Positions 1-5,414 are shown, counted from the stretch's first letter. The stretch: DNA of 6,176 nucleotides from Fimbriimonadaceae bacterium (GCA_022842565.1 JALHPH010000104.1:1-6176); one strand, 5' to 3'. Made by a program: numbers and translations. Notes: generated from the letters alone by a model not told the origin.

Positions 1-577
1 CAAGCAGGTCTGCGACAGCGGGTAGAACTCGGACCTGGAACGGGAGACCATGCGCCTCGTCACCGAGCGTTGTGCTCAAGCCTTTTGAGTAGGTCTGATC
101 CTGATAGAACGCCTTGTCCGCGGTCACAAGCACGACTTCGTCGCTTGCGGCGAGGGTCAGGCAATCTGCCCAAAGAATCCCATCCTTGAATTGCTGGCTC
201 TGATGGCTTGGTGCCTGCTTGAGAATGGTCTTTAGAAAGGAGCTTCTGGCGCTTTCCAGGGTGAACGGCACATCAATCCGTTCGACCTGCATGGACTCAA
301 ACAGCTCTGGAACTTTCTGACGAACTTGTTCCTCGTCGGGAAGGACGATCTCCCGAAGGGTTCCGAAGGCGATCAGTAGTTGCCTGTAGTCGCTTCGAAT
401 ATCGTCGATTTGCTTCATCAAGCGGCTGGTGAGATTCTGCTCAACTTCGAGCCTAATCACCTCAGGAATGGCTACCCGTGCGCCATGGTGCTTGAGATAG
501 AAGCGCGCCGCGGCAGCCGTCGGTGAACGAAGTCCCAACTCAGATAGCCAGATGTTTGTGTCGAAGACGACAATCAT
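1..577 (-). CDS. PIN-domain protein (PIN_4/DUF4935-like), partial, C-terminus off the window
   Basis: The reading frame starts at ATG 577-575 and is open to the left edge (192 residues seen, no stop). It begins MIVVFDTNIWLSEL, the first strand of a PIN domain with D6 and N8. Further acidic positions of the PIN metal site follow: E44/E46 in the PEVIRLEVE stretch, D132 in FKDGILWADC, and D154 in VTADKAF. PIN domains are Mg/Mn-dependent RNases; the long insert between the second and third acidic motifs (about residues 50-130) fits the DUF4935/PIN_4 type rather than the short VapC toxins. The ATG lies about 21 bases downstream of the attC R' box at 598-604, so this is the first gene of the next cassette in the array. 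No good Shine-Dalgarno is visible. No antitoxin is seen upstream; one could lie beyond the edge. Fold and family are well supported, the biological role is not. Confidence 0.88.
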   Translation of the reverse strand, partial: MIVVFDTNIWLSELGLRSPTAAAARFYLKHHGARVAIPEVIRLEVEQNLTSRLMKQIDDIRSDYRQLLIAFGTLREIVLPDEEQVRQKVPELFESMQVERIDVPFTLESARSSFLKTILKQAPSHQSQQFKDGILWADCLTLAASDEVVLVTADKAFYQDQTYSKGLSTTLGDEAHGLPFQVRVLPAVADLL

Positions 578-597
578 AGCGAGAGATGTCTAATGAG

Positions 598-675
598 CCC
601 TAACGTTCAGCATCGCCTGCGGGCGAAAGCGGCGGCCACCCGCAGGAGACGGTCAGGTGCATGCGGTTGTTGGAC
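598..675 (-). repeat. attC recombination site of the 2.4 kb IS-bearing cassette
   Basis: Read on the minus strand, the R'' box is GTCCAAC (675-669), a full match to RYYYAAC, and the R' box is GTTAGGG (604-598), one base off GTTRRRY. Between them are complementary arms: GCAT with ATGC, CCTG with CAGG, and alternatively CCTGCGGG with CCCGCAGG around a GC-rich loop. CTGAAC lies just before R', as in many L' boxes. The next gene (PIN) starts 21 bases past R', as expected at a cassette junction. The arms are less perfect than those of the attC at 3024-3087, and the R''/R' pair here is mismatched because R' belongs to the next cassette. Confidence 0.7.
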
Positions 676-775
676 GAATCCGCTACGGAGAAACCAAGGC
701 GGGTGATCTGAATTCACAATGTAGCCTCATCCCCTTTCACGAGGGGCCGATCGATGACGCTGAGGTTACTTCAAC
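676..775 (+). other. Leader before the tyrosine recombinase, no gene
   Basis: These 100 bases between the attC and the recombinase start hold no supported gene. A short hairpin can form from CCCC (731-734) and GGGG (742-745) with TTTCACG in the loop. A Shine-Dalgarno-like GAGG (762-765) lies ten bases before the ATG at 776. The left (ter) end of the IS91-type element should be in here, but I cannot place it. Confidence 0.4.
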
Positions 776-1689
776 ATGTCCGCTTTGTCTTCTACCCCCA
801 CGACGTTCGAGCACGACTACCAGCGACACCTTCAGCACCTGAAGCTCAAGGGGCTTCGGCCCAAGACCATCGACGCCTATGCCCGCGCCATTCGGCGCAT
901 CGGCGAGCGATTCGATCATCAGATCGATCAACTCACCGAAGCGCAGCTTACCGATCACCTCACCGCGCTGCTCGACTCCCACTCCTGGAGCGCCGTCAAA
1001 CTCGACCTCTACGGATTGAAGTTCTACTACGCCCACGTCCTGCGCAAGCCCTGGATCGCTCCCGGACTCATCAAACCCCCGCGCGGCCAGCACTTGCCCG
1101 ACATCGTCACCGTCGAGCAAGCACAGCACCTCTTCGCCGCCACCCGCATCGTCAGCTACCGCGTGTTCTTCTTCACCCTCTATAGCCTGGGCCTACGCCT
1201 GGGCGAGGGCCTGCGCCTGCAAGTCGGTGATATCGATGGCGCGCGTCTTCGCGTGCATGTCCGAAACGCCAAAGGCAATCGCGATCGACTCGTACCCCTG
1301 CCGCAGGTGACGTATCGGGTACTGCAGCGATTCTGGTGCGTGCATCGCAATCCAGTGCTGCTGTTCCCGAACCGCCACGCCGGGCTGCGCGGTGCCACCA
1401 CCGCCACCACGCCCCTGGACCGTGGCGGCGTACAAGACGCCTTGCGCCAGGTCATCGCCTCCTGTGGGATAAAAAAAAGATCACCCCGCACAGCCTGCGC
1501 CACAGCTACGCCACCCACCTCATCGAGGCCGGCGTCGATCTGAACGAGGTCAAGCAACTCCTCGGTCACCACTCCATCCTCACCACCGAACGCTACACCC
1601 GACTCACCGATCGCACCCAGTACCAGGCCATCGATCGCATCAACGCCCTCATGGACCGCTTCACCCTCACCTGGGGAGCCGTCCAATGA
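776..1689 (+). CDS. Tyrosine recombinase in two frames, joined by a -1 shift at an A8 run
   Basis: The first frame runs from ATG 776 and would stop at 1543; the second carries the C-terminus and stops at TGA 1687-1689. A -1 shift at 1471-1478 gives a 304-residue protein of normal length. Residues 10-95 form the SAM-like core-binding domain ([15 protein letters not shown]). The catalytic domain shows R141 (GLRLGE), K166 ([12 protein letters not shown]), then after the shift H239 and R242 (PHSLRH), H265 (LLGHHS) and the nucleophile Y274 (TTERYTRL). The unshifted 255-residue product would have only R and K and should be inactive. There is no sign of the extra domain that marks integron IntI. Such a recombinase ahead of an IS91 transposase is a known arrangement; its role there is unclear. 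The stop overlaps the transposase start. The alternatives to programmed shifting are a pseudogene or a one-base sequencing error in the A run. Confidence 0.85.
1469..1480 (+). promoter_or_regulatory. Candidate -1 frameshift or transcript-slippage site (A8)
   Basis: In the first frame the codons are ATA AAA AAA AGA. The heptamer A AAA AAA fits the X XXY YYZ slippery pattern, and slipping back one base makes the next codons AAG ATC ACC, which enter the frame of the HSLRH motif. The A8 tract is also long enough for polymerase slippage. I see no strong pseudoknot downstream, so the mechanism is open. Confidence 0.5.
1673..1689 (+). promoter_or_regulatory. Ribosome binding site and ATGA stop-start overlap
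   Basis: GGGGAG (1673-1678) lies seven bases before the transposase ATG (1686-1688). That ATG overlaps the recombinase stop TGA (1687-1689), a typical translational-coupling arrangement. It supports both the transposase start and the second frame as the true end of the recombinase. Confidence 0.75.
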
Positions 1690-2789
1690 TTCGCCTCGCC
1701 TCGGTCATCCAGCGCTTCGAGTCCGAATTCCTCGATCAATACCGCCACCGCCTACGCCCCGAGCACAACCACGCCCTCGCGGCCATCAAACTTTGCCGCT
1801 CGCAAGCCAGCCCCAAGATGCTCGCCACCTGCGACCAATGCTCAAACCAGCGCCTGGTACCGCACTCCTGCGGCCATCGACACTGCCCCCACTGTCAGCA
1901 CCACGAGAGTCAGCAATGGAGCGACCGACAGCTCGCACGGCTCGTCCCCGCCGAGTACTTCCTCATCACCTTCACCTTGCCCGCCGAACGGCGTCCACTC
2001 GCACGCGCTCATCCGCGCATCATCTACGATCTGATCCTGCGCTTCGCCTGGGACACCGTGCGCACCTTCAGCCGCAACGATCCGAAGCTGCGCGGCCTGG
2101 CGGGCGCCATTGCGGTACTACACACCAATAATCGCAGGCAGGACTTCCATCCCCACGCGCATCTGATCGTGCCCGCCGCCGCCGTCGACCCCGAACGTCG
2201 ACAATGGCGCACCAAGGTGCGCCCCTCAGCCAAACGGGCGTACCTGTTCAACCACGAGGCCCTCGCCAAGGTCTTTCGCGCCAAGATGCGCGACGCCATC
2301 ACCAACGCCGGTCTTCGCCTGCCCGAGCACACTCCCCGCGAATGGGTCGTCGACTGCAAGCACGTCGGCTCCGGCAAGCCCGCGCTCATCTATCTAGGAC
2401 GCTACCTCTACCGCGGCGTCATCCGCGAGCAGGACACCGTCGCGTACGACGAGCAGCACGTATCCTTTCGATACCGCGACGCCAAGACCGGACACGATCA
2501 GCTCCGAACCGTCACCGGCGCCCACTTCCTGTGGCTCATCGTCCAGCACGTCCTGCCCAAGCACTTTCGGCGCGCACGAAACTTCGGATTCCTTCATCCG
2601 AACTGCAAGCGACTCATCGCGCTGCTGCAATGGCTGCTGAAGATCGATCCGGCGCCGCCGCCGACGAAACTGCGCGCCGCCATACGATGCGCTTGCTGCG
2701 GGGCGGCGATGACGATCATGCGCACCAGGCTTCGACCATCCACTTCGGTACCGCTCGATGTACCGATACCGAGCGCAGGAGCCGCCTGA
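1686..2789 (+). CDS. IS91-family HUH (Y2-type) transposase
   Basis: This 367-residue protein is a rolling-circle transposase. An N-terminal zinc-binding region has C49, C52, C62, C67 and C70 (CDQC and CGHRHCPHC). The HUH metal-binding motif is H157-A-H159 in [10 protein letters not shown]. The candidate nucleophiles are Y236 and Y240 in YLGRYLYRG, the two-tyrosine spacing of the IS91 group rather than the single tyrosine of ISCR elements. A second cysteine cluster (C335, C337, C338) lies near the C-terminus, followed by a proline/serine tail. The enzyme nicks single strands at the ori end of the element and needs no inverted repeats. It is shorter than IS91 TnpA (a bit over 400 residues), but all key motifs are present. 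It is translated with the upstream recombinase through an ATGA overlap. It reads against the integron cassettes. Codons are strongly GC-biased, like the recombinase and unlike the PEP-CTERM and HAD genes, which suggests a separate origin. Confidence 0.93.
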   Translation: MIRLASVIQRFESEFLDQYRHRLRPEHNHALAAIKLCRSQASPKMLATCDQCSNQRLVPHSCGHRHCPHCQHHESQQWSDRQLARLVPAEYFLITFTLPAERRPLARAHPRIIYDLILRFAWDTVRTFSRNDPKLRGLAGAIAVLHTNNRRQDFHPHAHLIVPAAAVDPERRQWRTKVRPSAKRAYLFNHEALAKVFRAKMRDAITNAGLRLPEHTPREWVVDCKHVGSGKPALIYLGRYLYRGVIREQDTVAYDEQHVSFRYRDAKTGHDQLRTVTGAHFLWLIVQHVLPKHFRRARNFGFLHPNCKRLIALLQWLLKIDPAPPPTKLRAAIRCACCGAAMTIMRTRLRPSTSVPLDVPIPSAGAA

Positions 2790-2820
2790 GCGTGTAGCCG
2801 ACCTGCAGCGCCGAGAGCAA

Positions 2821-2852
2821 CGGACATCAGTGTCCGAAAGCTGAGGGACACA
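2821..2852 (+). repeat. Two overlapping, mutually exclusive hairpins
   Basis: CGGACA (2821-2826) pairs with TGTCCG (2831-2836) over a TCAG loop. The same GTGTCC (2830-2835) can instead pair with GGACAC (2846-2851 region) over a ten-base loop. They begin about 30 bases after the transposase stop, with no T-run following. They could be a terminator or a hairpin recognised near the ori end; the sequence does not decide. Confidence 0.45.
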
Positions 2853-2992
2853 CTCGACCACCATCCGACGAAAAACGACCGAAAAGCGCATTCACGGCCA
2901 AACCAGGCCAAACGCGCGACCCGCCAGCGGTCAACAGCATCTCCGCCATCCGGACATGCCGTAATCATCACCACAAAGATATCTTCTCTAAG

Positions 2993-3014
2993 AATCGAGC
3001 AGCAAGGCTCGATT
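2993..3014. repeat. 8-bp perfect inverted repeat at the cassette start
   Basis: AATCGAGC (2993-3000) and GCTCGATT (3007-3014) flank a six-base AGCAAG loop. The repeat lies ten bases inside the cassette from the attC R' box at 3024-3030. CAAG, a known IS91-type target tetranucleotide, falls in the loop. No T-run follows on either strand, so it is not a typical terminator. Confidence 0.5.
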
Positions 3015-3023
3015 CCCGGGATC

Positions 3024-3087
3024 GTCCAACCATCGGTTCAGATCGTGGCTCGCTTTCGCGATCACGATCTAACCTTAGTCGTTAGAC
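3024..3087 (-). repeat. attC site of the PEP-CTERM cassette
   Basis: On the minus strand R'' is GTCTAAC (3087-3081) and R' is GTTGGAC (3030-3024); both match the consensus RYYYAAC/GTTRRRY and pair with one G-T wobble. The inner arms GGTTAGATCGTG (3074-3063) and CACGATCTGAACC (3047-3035) pair fully, except for one extra base on the L' side, the extrahelical base typical of attC. The tip is a small GC hairpin (TCGC GAAA GCGA). The length of 64 bases is normal. The TAA stop of the PEP-CTERM gene lies inside R''. Confidence 0.92.
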
Positions 3088-3753
3088 GTCGCCCGCACCG
3101 CCCGAGGCATGAGTACCCTCACGCCGACGCGCGCTCAGCAAAAGGATCACAGACCCGGCCACGATGAGCACACCGATCCCCGGCTCGGGAACTGCGCTCA
3201 CCGCGTCGATCAGAACAGTATTGTCTCGACCGTCAGTATTTCGCCCAAGAAAACTTAAGGTATGTGAGCCAGCAAAGAGGCTGACGGGGGCCGTGGAATA
3301 GGTCTGATAAGTTGTTGTGGTTGGAAAAAAGTACCCGACATGAACTGCATCAATGTACACGTCGAAGTCCTGAATATTTGGTAATGGACCAGATACCGTT
3401 CCGGTTGCACGTTGGGCTGCGAGAAAACTGAACGACAAAGTTGTTGGAGCGCCAACCGTAAAGTCCTGACTCATACTTCCATTCATTTGGACGAATGCAA
3501 CCTGTATGCCTTCTGGAGCGGTTGGATTGCCCGCAGTGAAGCCGCTGCTGTTTCCAGCGATACCAGAGCCCGCTGGAAAGTCCCAACCATAGCCGATCGG
3601 GCCATATTGGAACGCGTAGAATGTATCTGCGCCAACATTTGGCGACTCAAAGCCGGAGTTATCCAGCGTAACGGCAGAAACCGATCCGGACACTAACTGT
3701 GCGGCAATTGCTATTGTCATAAGACGCGTTGCGTGAGGACGTAGGTCGCTCAT
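3082..3753 (-). CDS. PEP-CTERM sorting-domain envelope protein
   Basis: This 223-residue protein has a signal peptide (hydrophobic stretch about 11-27, likely cut after VSGSVSA). A beta-rich ectodomain follows (30-187; GFESP, APEGIQVAFVQ, AGSHTLSF, DNTVLIDAV), resembling the jelly-roll, DUF642-like domains common in PEP-CTERM proteins. The tail has VPEPG (188-192), a membrane segment (193-207) and the basic cluster RRR (209-211). Such tails are recognised by an exosortase/EpsH enzyme, which cuts and releases or anchors the protein outside the inner membrane; no exosortase is in the window. The last 12 residues after RRR form an unusual extension running into the attC, which supplies the TAA stop. 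A good Shine-Dalgarno (GGGAGA, six bases from ATG) fixes the start. It is the gene of the cassette ending in attC 3024-3087. GC is lower than in the IS genes. The exact ligand is unknown. Confidence 0.88.
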   Translation of the reverse strand: MSDLRPHATRLMTIAIAAQLVSGSVSAVTLDNSGFESPNVGADTFYAFQYGPIGYGWDFPAGSGIAGNSSGFTAGNPTAPEGIQVAFVQMNGSMSQDFTVGAPTTLSFSFLAAQRATGTVSGPLPNIQDFDVYIDAVHVGYFFPTTTTYQTYSTAPVSLFAGSHTLSFLGRNTDGRDNTVLIDAVSAVPEPGIGVLIVAGSVILLLSARRREGTHASGGAGDV

Positions 3754-3775
3754 GATGGTCTCCCGCTTGCAATTT

Positions 3776-3820
3776 GCCAGGATAGTAATGGTGACCTGGC
3801 GACACCATTTTTCAAAATGG
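3776..3820 (-). repeat. Two hairpins between the HAD and PEP-CTERM genes
   Basis: CCATTTT and AAAATGG (3805-3811 and 3814-3820) form a tight AT-rich hairpin just after the HAD stop, and GCCAGG with CCTGGC (3776-3781 and 3795-3800) form a second one before the PEP-CTERM start. The first could end HAD transcription and the second could sit in the PEP-CTERM leader. No attC structure with both core boxes is seen here. Confidence 0.4.
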
Positions 3821-3825
3821 CATAT

Positions 3826-4395
3826 TCATCCAACCTCTCGCGTGTGGTCGACTTCACTATCTTGAATCGCAATGTCTACTAGCGACGCCTCCACCCCCAC
3901 ATCACTGTCTTCAATTACCACACACTGCCTTGGCAGGAATTCCGTTCGGTCTGCGGCGTGGAGAAAAAGGGTTGGGTCCGGCTTCCAAGAGCCGATGTCG
4001 TAGGACCTGTAAAGATTGTCGGAGAAGTGGCTCGCAAGACCACTCACGTCGAGCGCCTGCTGTATATTCTGCATCGGTGCACTTGATGCCACGAAACGCG
4101 AAAACGAAAACTCCTCCAAAATTTCCACCGTGCCAGGCGTCGGCGCAAGCTCAGATGTAAATAGCTGCGCTACGCGCCCCCGGTAGCGACTCTCGAAATC
4201 CATCGGAAGGGACCTTCCCAACCGCAATTCAATGTCGCCAAGTATCTTGGCAAGCTTCTTTCCGCGGTATCTCGCAGCCAGACCTGCCACGCCTTCCGTG
4301 ATATCGGGCAGCAAGTCGACAAACGCTTGGTTGTTCAGCAACTCGCTGTCCACCAAAGTACCGTCGAGATCGAAAATTGCACATTGCCGCGCCAT
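3826..4395 (-). CDS. HAD-superfamily phosphatase (beta-phosphoglucomutase-like), C-terminus shortened
   Basis: This 189-residue protein shows the HAD motifs in order: motif I FDLDGTLVDSE with nucleophile D9 and acid/base D11, motif II FVASSAP (S104/S105), motif III K138 (GSWKPDP), and motif IV IEDSDVGVEA (D163, D165). A helical cap (about 20-80) puts it in the subgroup of sugar-phosphate phosphatases and phosphomutases; the substrate cannot be told. Family members usually run some 25-30 residues past motif IV through a further strand. Here the protein ends soon after, with an atypical tail (SLVDIAIQDSEVDHTREVG). The last codons contain GTTGGAT (3834-3828), a match to the attC core GTTRRRY, so the gene may have been cut at a cassette junction. 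The start lies ten bases from the R' box of attC 4406-4488, without a Shine-Dalgarno, so it is probably expressed from upstream. Confidence 0.85.
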   Translation of the reverse strand: MARQCAIFDLDGTLVDSELLNNQAFVDLLPDITEGVAGLAARYRGKKLAKILGDIELRLGRSLPMDFESRYRGRVAQLFTSELAPTPGTVEILEEFSFSRFVASSAPMQNIQQALDVSGLASHFSDNLYRSYDIGSWKPDPTLFLHAADRTEFLPRQCVVIEDSDVGVEASLVDIAIQDSEVDHTREVG

Positions 4396-4405
4396 GATCA
4401 GCTAC

Positions 4406-4488
4406 GCATAAGGTTGTGCTTGAGTCGCAGCGCGGAGGGTACCGGCCAGCACCGCTGGTGGGTACCCGGCACGATGCACCGGTTACGT
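4406..4488 (-). repeat. attC site of the GNAT cassette, with degenerate core boxes
   Basis: On the minus strand R'' is ACGTAAC (4488-4482) and R' is CTTATGC (4412-4406), each one base off RYYYAAC/GTTRRRY; the R' mismatch is in the usually invariant G. CTCAAGC, the classic L' sequence, lies before R'. The centre is a strong stem: GGGTACC with GGTACCC (4467-4461 and 4443-4437) around CCAGC-GGT-GCTGG. The GNAT TAA stop lies inside R'', and HAD starts just past R'. Position and structure support attC; activity is doubtful. Confidence 0.68.
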
Positions 4489-4983
4489 CGTGCTCGCGAG
4501 GCGTTCACTATCTACTGCAAAGTGTAGAACCATCTGATCGGAGGGCTTGAACCCCATCGCTGCGCACATGGGGCGAGCGAACTCGCTCGCAAGCAGGCGC
4601 ACGCTGCGGACGCCCTTAGACTGTAACCAGGCGAGTGCCGCATTGCTCAATAAGAGCGCTAACCCAGCACCTCGCGCAGCGGGAACGGTGTAGACGTCTC
4701 CAATGAATCCGTACATAGACGGCGAGTAATACCGGTAGGGTAGATCGGACTTCAAGAATGCACCGGCACAGGCCACCACTACTCCCTCTCGCCGGACCAA
4801 GAAGTGAGTTGCAAGCTGCGTCGAGTACATCGACTCGTAATCCTCGCAAATCATGGTTCGCGCGTTCCTTGGCAAGAGGTGGCCACGACCCGACTCCACG
4901 AACATGGCGAACTTCATTTCGACGATCCGAGGTATGTCTGCAGCTGTGGCTCGATCGACCAAATCAGCACTAGTCGCTGGCAT
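4483..4983 (-). CDS. GNAT-family N-acetyltransferase
   Basis: This 166-residue protein would transfer an acetyl group from acetyl-CoA to an unknown amine. The GNAT fold is seen in order: helix 1 after ATAADIPRIVEMKFAMF (13-28), strands HFLVRREGVVVACAGAF (60-76), strand 4 and the acetyl-CoA pyrophosphate loop VYTVPAARGAGLALLL (97-112, R104/G105/G107), and the closing segment RLLASEFARPMCAAMGFKPS (129-148). The reading frame opens further upstream, to 5106, but those 41 residues look non-domain. The ATG at 4983 has GGGGG four bases before it and begins right at the domain, so I chose it. The TAA stop lies in the attC R'' box. It is divergent from the HTH gene, with 154 bases between the starts. 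Acetyltransferases are a common cassette cargo; nothing shows that this one acts on an antibiotic or a toxin. Confidence 0.87.
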   Translation of the reverse strand: MPATSADLVDRATAADIPRIVEMKFAMFVESGRGHLLPRNARTMICEDYESMYSTQLATHFLVRREGVVVACAGAFLKSDLPYRYYSPSMYGFIGDVYTVPAARGAGLALLLSNAALAWLQSKGVRSVRLLASEFARPMCAAMGFKPSDQMVLHFAVDSERLASTT

Positions 4984-5088
4984 ATTGCCCCCTGCAATCT
5001 CGCTCAAATCTGGATGCGTACCACATCTTTCTTCGCATCCGCCGGACGTGTACCCCAACCCTTCGTGCTTCGTCGTGCCCAAAGCTCG

Positions 5089-5109
5089 GCCATGCATCGA
5101 TGGCATAAT
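5089..5109 (+). promoter_or_regulatory. Inverted repeat and -10-like hexamer upstream of the HTH gene
   Basis: GCCAT (5089-5093) and ATGGC (5100-5104) form an inverted repeat with a six-base spacer. It abuts CATAAT (5104-5109), one base off the -10 consensus, 28 bases before the HTH start. No good -35 is visible. It could be an operator for the HTH protein controlling itself and the divergent GNAT gene; this is inference. Confidence 0.3.
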
Positions 5110-5137
5110 ACACCGCGCGAAACTCGGAGATACGCCA

Positions 5138-5335
5138 TTGAAACCCTACGCCAAACTTCGCGCCGATCTCGGCCTCAATCAAAGTGAATTCTGGTCTCGC
5201 GTGGGTGTGACGCAGAGCGGCGGCTCACGCTACGAAACGAAACGCAAGCCGGGCAAGCCGGTGCAGATGCTGCTGGCTTTGGCGTACGGCTCCGAGAAAG
5301 AGCGCAAGGCGGTGATGAAGCAGTTGGGAATGTAG
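5138..5335 (+). CDS. Small helix-turn-helix DNA-binding protein
   Basis: This 65-residue protein is almost entirely one HTH domain: LRADLGLNQSEFWSRVGVTQSGGSRYE (7-33) matches the short XRE-like regulators common in betaproteobacteria, followed by the usual PVQMLLALAYGSEKE helix (41-55). The start is TTG 5138, supported by GGAG (5126-5129) eight bases upstream. An in-frame ATG at 4853 would add 95 residues antisense to the GNAT gene and is rejected. It reads against the cassette array, so it needs its own promoter; an inverted repeat and a -10-like box lie upstream. It probably represses its own or a neighbouring promoter. The gene ends convergently with the 65-residue protein at 5409-5606. 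Confidence 0.82.
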   Translation: MKPYAKLRADLGLNQSEFWSRVGVTQSGGSRYETKRKPGKPVQMLLALAYGSEKERKAVMKQLGM

Positions 5336-5336
5336 G

Positions 5337-5414
5337 CCGGCGACGTTTCAGACGCTGACAATTTTGTCGCTAAAGAATGAGGATGGCCTATCTCGCGTAC
5401 TGGCGGCTTTAGAT
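5337..5414 (-). repeat. Possible degenerate attC after the 65-residue gene
   Basis: On the minus strand, ATCTAAA (5414-5408), one base off RYYYAAC, contains the TAA stop of the gene, as in the two clear cassettes. CAGTACGC (5402-5395) pairs with GCGTCTG (5355-5349), leaving one extra T, reminiscent of the L''/L' arms. A further small stem, GACAA/TTGTC (5357-5368), lies in the loop. No GTTRRRY core box is present, so this is at best a relic. Confidence 0.3.

Larger units (their letters stand above)
776..2789 (+). mobile_element. IS91-type element, coding core (ends not placed)
   Basis: The recombinase and transposase form one two-gene unit. The true element extends further, with the ter end expected between about 676 and 776 and the ori end between about 2790 and 3020. 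IS91 elements make no target duplication and have no long inverted repeats, so the borders cannot be read directly. IS91 is known to insert with its ori end next to GAAC or CAAG; the only match I noticed downstream of the transposase is CAAG at 3003-3006. Confidence 0.6.
2790..3023 (+). other. Non-coding tail of the IS91-type element and cassette start
   Basis: This stretch holds no supported gene; a minus-strand frame (2974 to 2594) is mostly antisense to the transposase and resembles no family. It contains the hairpins at 2821-2852 and 2993-3014. The ori end of the IS and the first bases of the host cassette should both lie here. Confidence 0.4.
604..3029 (-). mobile_element. Integron cassette-sized unit carrying an antisense tyrosine-recombinase/IS91 module
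   Basis: This unit runs, on the minus strand, from just after the G of R' GTTGGAC (3030-3024) to the G of R' GTTAGGG (604), which are the two strand-exchange points. Its own R'' is GTCCAAC. Circularised, R'' and R' would be exactly complementary over seven bases, which is what a true circular cassette should show. About 2.4 kb is large for a cassette, and no convincing gene reads in the attC direction; the two real genes read the other way. The simplest inference is an IS91-type insertion into a small cassette. Whether the enlarged unit can still be excised is unknown. Confidence 0.6.

Noticed and set aside
754..1185. Overlapping arginine-rich frames in the recombinase and transposase region
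   Set aside because: They are GC-driven shadow frames (also at 2204-2797 and 1793-2131) with no motifs; the overlapping genes have complete catalytic signatures.
776..1689. The tyrosine recombinase as the integron integrase IntI
   Set aside because: It lacks the extra IntI-specific segment, lies inside a cassette, and is coupled to an IS91 transposase, which fits an IS accessory recombinase.
2594..2974. Minus-strand 126-residue frame as the original cassette gene
   Set aside because: It needs a GTG start, overlaps the transposase antisense for most of its length, and resembles no family; it looks like a shadow.
4984..5106. 41-residue N-terminal extension of the GNAT protein
   Set aside because: It is cysteine/glycine-rich without domain character, and the ATG at 4983 has its own purine-rich site and fits the family start.
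4853..5137. N-terminal extension of the HTH protein from ATG 4853
   Set aside because: It is antisense to the GNAT start, low in domain character, and a TTG with a good Shine-Dalgarno lies exactly at the start of the HTH domain.
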